DNA of 64,000 nucleotides from Roseibacillus persicicus (GTDB lineage: Bacteria; Verrucomicrobiota; Verrucomicrobiia; Verrucomicrobiales; Akkermansiaceae). A program made the position numbers and the translations under genes. Position 1 is the stretch's first letter. Every line of letters starts with the position of its first letter. Location: contig NZ_BMXI01000017.1 of assembly GCF_014651675.1 (NCBI RefSeq), positions 62,001 through 126,000 on the forward strand, given 5' to 3'. Below are positions 59,851 through 64,000 of the stretch, piece by piece. A model generated the notes under the pieces. The model saw only the letters and a list, made by a program, of their open reading frames with translations. It was not told the DNA's origin and did not search any database.

Positions 59851-60927
59851 ATGAATATTCTCATCGCCTGCGATAAATTTAAAGGGTCACTTTCCGCAAG
59901 GGAGGTGGCCCTTGCTATTGAAAAGGGACTTGGCGAAGGCCATCAAATTGAGCTCTGTCCCATTGCGGATGGGGGTGAAGGATTTGTGGACGCGATGTTG
60001 GCTGCCTTGGGCGGAGAGGTGAGGACTTGTCTTGTGTTGGACGCCTTGGGGCGTGAGGTCGAGGCGAGCTACGGGATTTCTAGTAGCACCGCAATTATCG
60101 AGATGGCGGATGCCTCGGGACTCTGGCGCATTGCGGAAGCTGAACGGGACGTTTTGCGAGCGTCAACCTACGGCACCGGACAGTTAATTGATGATGCCAT
60201 TGCCCAGGGAGCGACGAAGATTTTACTGGGGGTCGGGGGGAGCGCGACGAATGACGGGGGAGTTGGAATGGCTGCGGCCTTGGGCTGGCTTTTTCGGGAC
60301 GAAGCAGACGATGTCTTGGAAGCCAATCCCGTCGACCTGGCGGATTTGGCAACCGTGGATGGCTCCCAGGTGTCAACCTTGCCTCCCATCGAGGTGGCCT
60401 GTGATGTTGAAAACCCGCTTTTGGGCGAACGGGGGGCAACTGCTGTCTATGGTCCGCAAAAAGGAGCGGGCCCAGCCGAGCGTGAATATCTGGAAGCCTA
60501 TCTCGAGCACCTGATGGCAGTGTGTGGGGGAGAAAAGGCCGCGGAGGTCCCGGGGGCGGGTGCTGCGGGAGGCTTGGCCTGGGGGCTGATGACTTTCGCC
60601 AATGCAACCTTGCGACCGGGATTTGATATTGTCGCGGATGCGGTTTCTCTGCAGGAGCGAGTTTCTCAAGCCGATGTCGTGATTACCGGTGAGGGTTCTC
60701 TCGATGCCCAGAGCCTGGAGGGCAAAGGGCCAGTCGGCGTGGCCCGTTTGGCGAAGGAGATGGGCAAGCACACGGTTGCCGTCGCAGGTCATATCTCCGA
60801 TGAGGTCAAAGAGAGCGATTTGTTCGATCAGACTTTTGCCCTTACTGATACCGGTTTGCCTCTGGAGCGTCTGATCGCGGAGGCGTCGAGCTTGATTGAG
60901 GACGAAGCTGGGAAGATCCGGCTCTAG
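59851..60927 (+). CDS. glycerate kinase (GarK/GlxK family)
   Basis: This 358-residue type I glycerate kinase phosphorylates glycerate with ATP. The family signature is evident: ILIACDKFKGSLSAREVALA, CPIADGGEGFVDAM, IIEMADASGLWR, LLGVGGSATNDGGVGMAAAL, GPQKGAGPAEREYLE and VITGEGSLDAQSLEGKGPVG. Length and order are typical. It closes the aminotransferase-cysQ-glycerate kinase run and is followed by a hairpin shared with the convergent EF-hand gene. The product (2- or 3-phosphoglycerate) cannot be fixed from sequence alone. Confidence 0.95.
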   Translation: MNILIACDKFKGSLSAREVALAIEKGLGEGHQIELCPIADGGEGFVDAMLAALGGEVRTCLVLDALGREVEASYGISSSTAIIEMADASGLWRIAEAERDVLRASTYGTGQLIDDAIAQGATKILLGVGGSATNDGGVGMAAALGWLFRDEADDVLEANPVDLADLATVDGSQVSTLPPIEVACDVENPLLGERGATAVYGPQKGAGPAEREYLEAYLEHLMAVCGGEKAAEVPGAGAAGGLAWGLMTFANATLRPGFDIVADAVSLQERVSQADVVITGEGSLDAQSLEGKGPVGVARLAKEMGKHTVAVAGHISDEVKESDLFDQTFALTDTGLPLERLIAEASSLIEDEAGKIRL

Positions 60928-60940
60928 GGTTTGCACCAAA

Positions 60941-60962
60941 AAGAGCCCCCGAAGAGGCTCTT
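60941..60962. terminator. bidirectional terminator hairpin
   Basis: AAGAGCC (60941-60947) pairs with GGCTCTT (60956-60962). On the minus strand it is followed by a T-run, so it best serves the EF-hand gene; it lies 13 bp after the glycerate kinase stop. Confidence 0.8.
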
Positions 60963-60996
60963 ACTTGTTCAAGTTGAAAGGGAAGAGTCGGAGACC

Positions 60997-61458
60997 TTAC
61001 TCGCCAGCTGGCTTGGGGCCGCGCTTGCCGCGTGGACCTTCTCCTTTGCCTTCGCCGCCCTTACCGCCCGGGCGACGGCCTTCACCACCGCGGGGCATCT
61101 CTTTCTTAATGGCCTCTTTCTCCTCTTCGCTCAAGACGCCGTCACCGTCTTTGTCGAAGCGGGCGATCAGGGCTGCCTTACGCTCTTCCGGGCTCAATTT
61201 GCCATCTTTGTCGGTATCGAACTTTTCAAGCATCTCGGCACGGCGCTTTTCCATTTCGGCACGGCGGGCCTCACGAGCGGCTTTGCGCTCTTCTTCGTCG
61301 AGTTTTCCGTCACCATCTTTGTCGAACTTGGCGATGACTTCAGCAGGGAGTTCGCGGGGGGCGCGGGCTGGTCTCTCCTTTTTTGCTCCTTCAGTAGGCT
61401 CCGCTTGGAGGGCGAGGGGAGCGAGGATGCCAGCAACGATTAGTAATGTCTTTTTCAT
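60997..61458 (-). CDS. exported EF-hand calcium-binding protein
   Basis: This 153-residue protein has a signal peptide (LLIVAGILAPLALQAE). Three EF-hand loops follow, at FDKDGDGKLDEEE, FDTDKDGKLSPEE and FDKDGDGVLSEEE, each with the D-x-D-x-D-G-x-[IL]-x-x-E spacing. They are separated by Arg/Glu/Ala-rich helices. The C-terminal 35 residues are Gly/Lys/Arg-rich and probably disordered. It likely binds calcium in the periplasm or outside the cell; the biological role is unknown. It is divergent from cdsA and convergent with the glycerate kinase gene. Confidence 0.88.
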   Translation of the reverse strand: MKKTLLIVAGILAPLALQAEPTEGAKKERPARAPRELPAEVIAKFDKDGDGKLDEEERKAAREARRAEMEKRRAEMLEKFDTDKDGKLSPEERKAALIARFDKDGDGVLSEEEKEAIKKEMPRGGEGRRPGGKGGEGKGEGPRGKRGPKPAGE

Positions 61459-61634
61459 AGATTTATTTGGTTTGTGAAGTTTTCACTTCGAACGAATTGC
61501 GTTCGAGTAATCAAACCTGTCGATGCGGAGAAAGTTGCGCGGTGGCACTTTTTTTTCCAAAACTTCGCGCGGTATCGATTGCGGCACGCTTTGGCGTTGC
61601 GGCCTCGCGTTCGGTAGGGTGGACTGGTGGCAAG

Positions 61635-62528
61635 GTGGCTGACGAACAAAAGAAAGAGACAAAGTCCCGCGTCTTTGGCGCCCGGCTTTTGAGCACCCTG
61701 GTCGTTTGGGCTGTGGTTATCGGTGTTTTTGTGAGCGCGAACGCGATTGCGGTAGGGGTGGCCATTGCCGTATTGGCTGTGCTGGGTCTTCTGGAATGGC
61801 GCAAGCTTTGGAAAGGGCAAGCAGACGACTGGTGTCTCTGGGCCATGATCATAGTGGGAGCGGGCTATTTGGGCTGGTGGGTCTACTCCCTGAGCAGCAA
61901 TGAGCATGTCGCCGAGGATGCCGAGTGGGTCGCCATTCTGTTGGTGGTGATGGGGAGCTTCGGGGTGCGATTTCGCCGTCCTATCGAGGGGAGCGAGGCC
62001 ATTGTTTCGGTTTCGGTCGCGGTGCTGGGTCTGATTTTTCTCGGCTTGATGTTTGGTGGAGGGTTGATGCGGCTGGCCAATGCGGGACCGACTCCACGCG
62101 AGGGGCAATGGTTCATGCTGATGGTGATTGCCGCCACCAAGTTTACCGATATGGGCGCTTATGCGGTGGGTAGCTTGGTTGGGAAAAATAAGATGATTGC
62201 CCACATCAGCCCCGGCAAGACTTGGGAGGGCTTCCTCGGGGCACTCTTGGTCGCACAAGTCGGAATTTGGCTGGTTCGGTGGGCCGCGACCCTTGGGGGC
62301 GCGGATCAGCTGGCCTGGTTGCCACAGGGCTGGATTCTCGCTCTTCTCGGTTTAGTGGTGGCCCTGGGCGCTGTCGCGGGGGACCTTGCTGAGTCTCTCC
62401 TCAAGCGGAGCCTTGCCGCCAAGGATTCCGGTCACGTTTTACCGGGAATTGGTGGGGTGTTGGACCTGATTGATAGTATTTGTTTCACTGGTCCTTTGGC
62501 CTGGATCTTCCTGAAACTCGTTTCCTAA
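61635..62528 (+). CDS. cdsA: phosphatidate cytidylyltransferase CdsA
   Basis: From GTG 61635 the product has 297 residues with several membrane helices. It makes CDP-diacylglycerol, the precursor of all phospholipids, in the inner membrane. The C-terminal family signature is present as GDLAESLLKRSLAAKDSGHVLPGIGGVLDLIDS-like sequence. The usual HGG-x-x-D-R-x-D part reads GIGGVLDLID here, so His and Arg are replaced while both Asp are kept. WEGFLGALL and SPGKTWEG also match. Upstream in-frame sequence from 61467 has no similarity, so the GTG start is preferred. The TAA overlaps the dxr ATG (TAATG), and cdsA-dxr is a common bacterial gene pair. Confidence 0.92.
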   Translation: MADEQKKETKSRVFGARLLSTLVVWAVVIGVFVSANAIAVGVAIAVLAVLGLLEWRKLWKGQADDWCLWAMIIVGAGYLGWWVYSLSSNEHVAEDAEWVAILLVVMGSFGVRFRRPIEGSEAIVSVSVAVLGLIFLGLMFGGGLMRLANAGPTPREGQWFMLMVIAATKFTDMGAYAVGSLVGKNKMIAHISPGKTWEGFLGALLVAQVGIWLVRWAATLGGADQLAWLPQGWILALLGLVVALGAVAGDLAESLLKRSLAAKDSGHVLPGIGGVLDLIDSICFTGPLAWIFLKLVS

Positions 62529-63691
62529 TGAAAGAGTTTACCGGTAAACGCGTCGTGATCCTGGGCTCCACGGGCTCTATTGGAGAGAGTGCGCTCAAGG
62601 TTGCGCGGGAGTTGGGACCGGACCAGATGCAGGTCGTGGGCTTGGCTGCGGGGACACGCCATGAAGAGCTTGCGGCGCAAGCGAAGGAGTTCGGAGTGAG
62701 CGACGTCTGCATCTATGACGAGAGTCGTCGTTCGGCTTTGGAAGAACTCTTGCCCGGAGGCAATGTTTCGGCCGGGGCGGAAGGGCTCATGGAGTTGGCG
62801 ACGCTCGCCAATGCCGATATGATTCTGGTTTCGATAGTGGGCACCGCGGGTCTACTCCCGACACTGGCCGCGATTGAAGCTGGCAAAGACCTTGCCATCG
62901 CCAGCAAAGAAATTCTAGTCATGGCGGGAGAGATCGTGATGACTGCGGCTCGCGAAAAGGGGGTGAATGTTCTTCCGGTCGATAGCGAGCACAACGCTAT
63001 TTTTCAATGCCTCGAAGGCCAGCGGGGAGATTCAATCAGTCGGCTGATCTTGACCGCTTCGGGAGGACCATTCCGGACTTGGGAGAAGGAAAAGCTTGCG
63101 CACGTGACCCTCGCGCAAGCCCTGAAGCATCCGACCTGGTCGATGGGGCAGAAGATAACGATCGATTCCGCGACTATGTTTAACAAAGGTCTGGAGATGA
63201 TCGAGGCCCGCTGGCTTTTCGGAGTCGGAATGGAGAAGGTGGATGTCATCGTGCACCCGCAGAGCATCGTTCACTCCATGGTGGAATACCTCGATGGCAG
63301 CGTGCTCGCCCAGCTCAGCACCACGGACATGTGCTTCCCGATTCAGTATGCGGTCACTTGGCCCGCGCGCTGTCCAACCGGGCTGAAGCCCCTTGACTTT
63401 GCCGAGCTGGCCAAGCTGGAATTCGAGGCCGCAAGGGAAGACGCTTTTCCTGCGGTGAGACTCGCTCGCGAAGCAGGCCTGGCAGGAGGTTGTTTGCCGG
63501 CGGTTCTCAATGCTGCCAATGAAGTGGCGGTGGATGCCTTTGTCCGAGGGCAGCTAGGCTTCACCCGTATTGCTGAGGTGGTGGAATCGACCATGGAAAG
63601 GCTGGCCTCCCATCAGGGGCAAACTTTGGAAGAGATTCTTGCCGCCGATACGCGTGCTCGGGAGCTGGCGCAAGAAGCACTCGCAGTCTGA
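62528..63691 (+). CDS. dxr: 1-deoxy-D-xylulose 5-phosphate reductoisomerase
   Basis: This 387-residue enzyme catalyses the NADPH-dependent step to methylerythritol phosphate in isoprenoid synthesis. The NADPH-binding motif is VVILGSTGSIGESALKVA. IASKEILVMAGEIV and PVDSEHNAIFQCL provide the metal and substrate ligands, and TASGGPFRTW and ATMFNKGLEMIEARWLF follow in order. The length is normal. Translation is coupled to cdsA by the TAATG overlap. In many bacteria the next gene is rseP, but here a different small membrane-protein gene follows 9 bp after the stop. Confidence 0.96.
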   Translation: MKEFTGKRVVILGSTGSIGESALKVARELGPDQMQVVGLAAGTRHEELAAQAKEFGVSDVCIYDESRRSALEELLPGGNVSAGAEGLMELATLANADMILVSIVGTAGLLPTLAAIEAGKDLAIASKEILVMAGEIVMTAAREKGVNVLPVDSEHNAIFQCLEGQRGDSISRLILTASGGPFRTWEKEKLAHVTLAQALKHPTWSMGQKITIDSATMFNKGLEMIEARWLFGVGMEKVDVIVHPQSIVHSMVEYLDGSVLAQLSTTDMCFPIQYAVTWPARCPTGLKPLDFAELAKLEFEAAREDAFPAVRLAREAGLAGGCLPAVLNAANEVAVDAFVRGQLGFTRIAEVVESTMERLASHQGQTLEEILAADTRARELAQEALAV

Positions 63692-63700
63692 TTTTCTACA

Positions 63701-64000
63701 ATGGACAGCTCCAATCCTTATCAAGCTCCCCAAGCTGAAATCGCACCTCAGGTCGAGCAGGGAGAGGCTCTGTTCTATGTCGTTTCCTCGCGGAAGTTCT
63801 GGATTCTGTTTGTGGCGACCTCGGGTTTCTATGGGCTCTATTGGTTCTATAAGCAATGGGCCACCTACAAGGCCAAAACGGGAGAGGGGATGTGGCCGGT
63901 GATGCGAGCTTGGTTCAACATTTTCTTCACCCACAACCTGTTCGGGCAATTCGAATCCGGGGCCCGTGCCGCCGGGGCAAAGGATGTGGCCTCCTTAACA
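63701..64000 (+). CDS. membrane protein of unknown function, partial
   Basis: The frame opens at ATG 63701 and runs off the window after 100 residues. A Pro/Gln-rich start (MDSSNPYQAPQAEIAP) is followed by FYVVSSRKFWILFVATSGFY, a hydrophobic segment rich in aromatics, then GLYWFYKQWATYKAKTGEGM and WPVMRAWFNIFFTHNLF. This pattern occurs in a conserved but uncharacterised family of multi-pass membrane proteins, which I recall without a firm name. It lies 9 bp after dxr on the same strand. Confidence 0.7.
   Translation, partial: MDSSNPYQAPQAEIAPQVEQGEALFYVVSSRKFWILFVATSGFYGLYWFYKQWATYKAKTGEGMWPVMRAWFNIFFTHNLFGQFESGARAAGAKDVASLT

Noticed and set aside
1-64000. Frequent word TGTTAG/CTAACA in several frames and both strands, often holding the rare TTA codon
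   Set aside because: My rough count of about 30 is only slightly above what base composition predicts, so I do not claim a signal; a proper k-mer analysis would be needed.

Overview
The window looks like a chromosomal segment of a free-living, Gram-negative verrucomicrobial (PVC-group) bacterium. The reasons are GC-rich coding, TonB/porin outer-membrane genes, a PEP-CTERM-tagged secreted hydrolase, an ECF-sigma/VWA gene pair, and short interspersed words of the kind common in Verrucomicrobia. Lineage is inferred from these traits, not from a marker gene.

Region 1 (1-10.9 kb, almost all minus strand) is one operon-like block matching the enigmatic E. coli yeh locus: SWIM zinc-finger protein (YehQ-like), DUF5691 protein, MoxR-type AAA+ ATPase (YehL-like), DUF4132 giant protein (YehI-like), DUF5682 protein (YehM-like) and the start of a VWA protein (YehP-like, cut by the window edge). 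Two things set it apart. A FitA/VapC-like toxin-antitoxin pair is embedded in it with a 4-nt stop/start overlap to the DUF5682 gene. A 7-copy heptanucleotide repeat lies at the DUF5691/moxR junction, and all three reading frames are open across it.

Region 2 (10.9-18.8 kb) holds a bifunctional glycoside hydrolase-GT2 protein, a DUF6172 protein, an ECF sigma factor followed by a membrane-anchored SLBB-VWA (YfbK-like) protein, a two-hairpin REPIN-like repeat, moeA, two overlapping tiny membrane-protein genes and a flavin reductase-like protein.

Region 3 (18.8-44.8 kb) is a phosphate-acquisition island. It has a large TonB-dependent receptor, a secreted protein made of three near-identical 495-residue repeats, a DUF3450-ExbB-ExbB-ExbD-ExbD-TonB-TPR energising operon, three OprO/OprP-type porins, and pstS-pstC-pstA-pstB-phoU. 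Four similar TGTnAC-(11-bp step)-nGTCAC Pho-box-like elements sit in front of its transcription units. PstC and PstA both carry very large extra periplasmic domains. The likely route is porin or TonB receptor across the outer membrane, then PstS in the periplasm, then PstCAB across the inner membrane, with PhoU as regulator.

Region 4 (44.8-64 kb) is mostly housekeeping: SGNH hydrolase, leuC, two HtrA-like proteins (the second catalytically dead), pyroglutamyl peptidase, bioA, pdxH, three secreted proteins of unknown function, a dTDP-glucose dehydratase-like protein, a CAP-domain lipoprotein, an aspartate-type aminotransferase, cysQ, glycerate kinase, an EF-hand protein, cdsA, dxr and a partial membrane protein. 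Its highlight is at 47305-47790: a peroxiredoxin-like gene whose active-site codon is an in-frame TGA (NW-TGA-PFC) followed by a bacterial SECIS-like hairpin. This is a probable selenoprotein that ordinary gene calling truncates.
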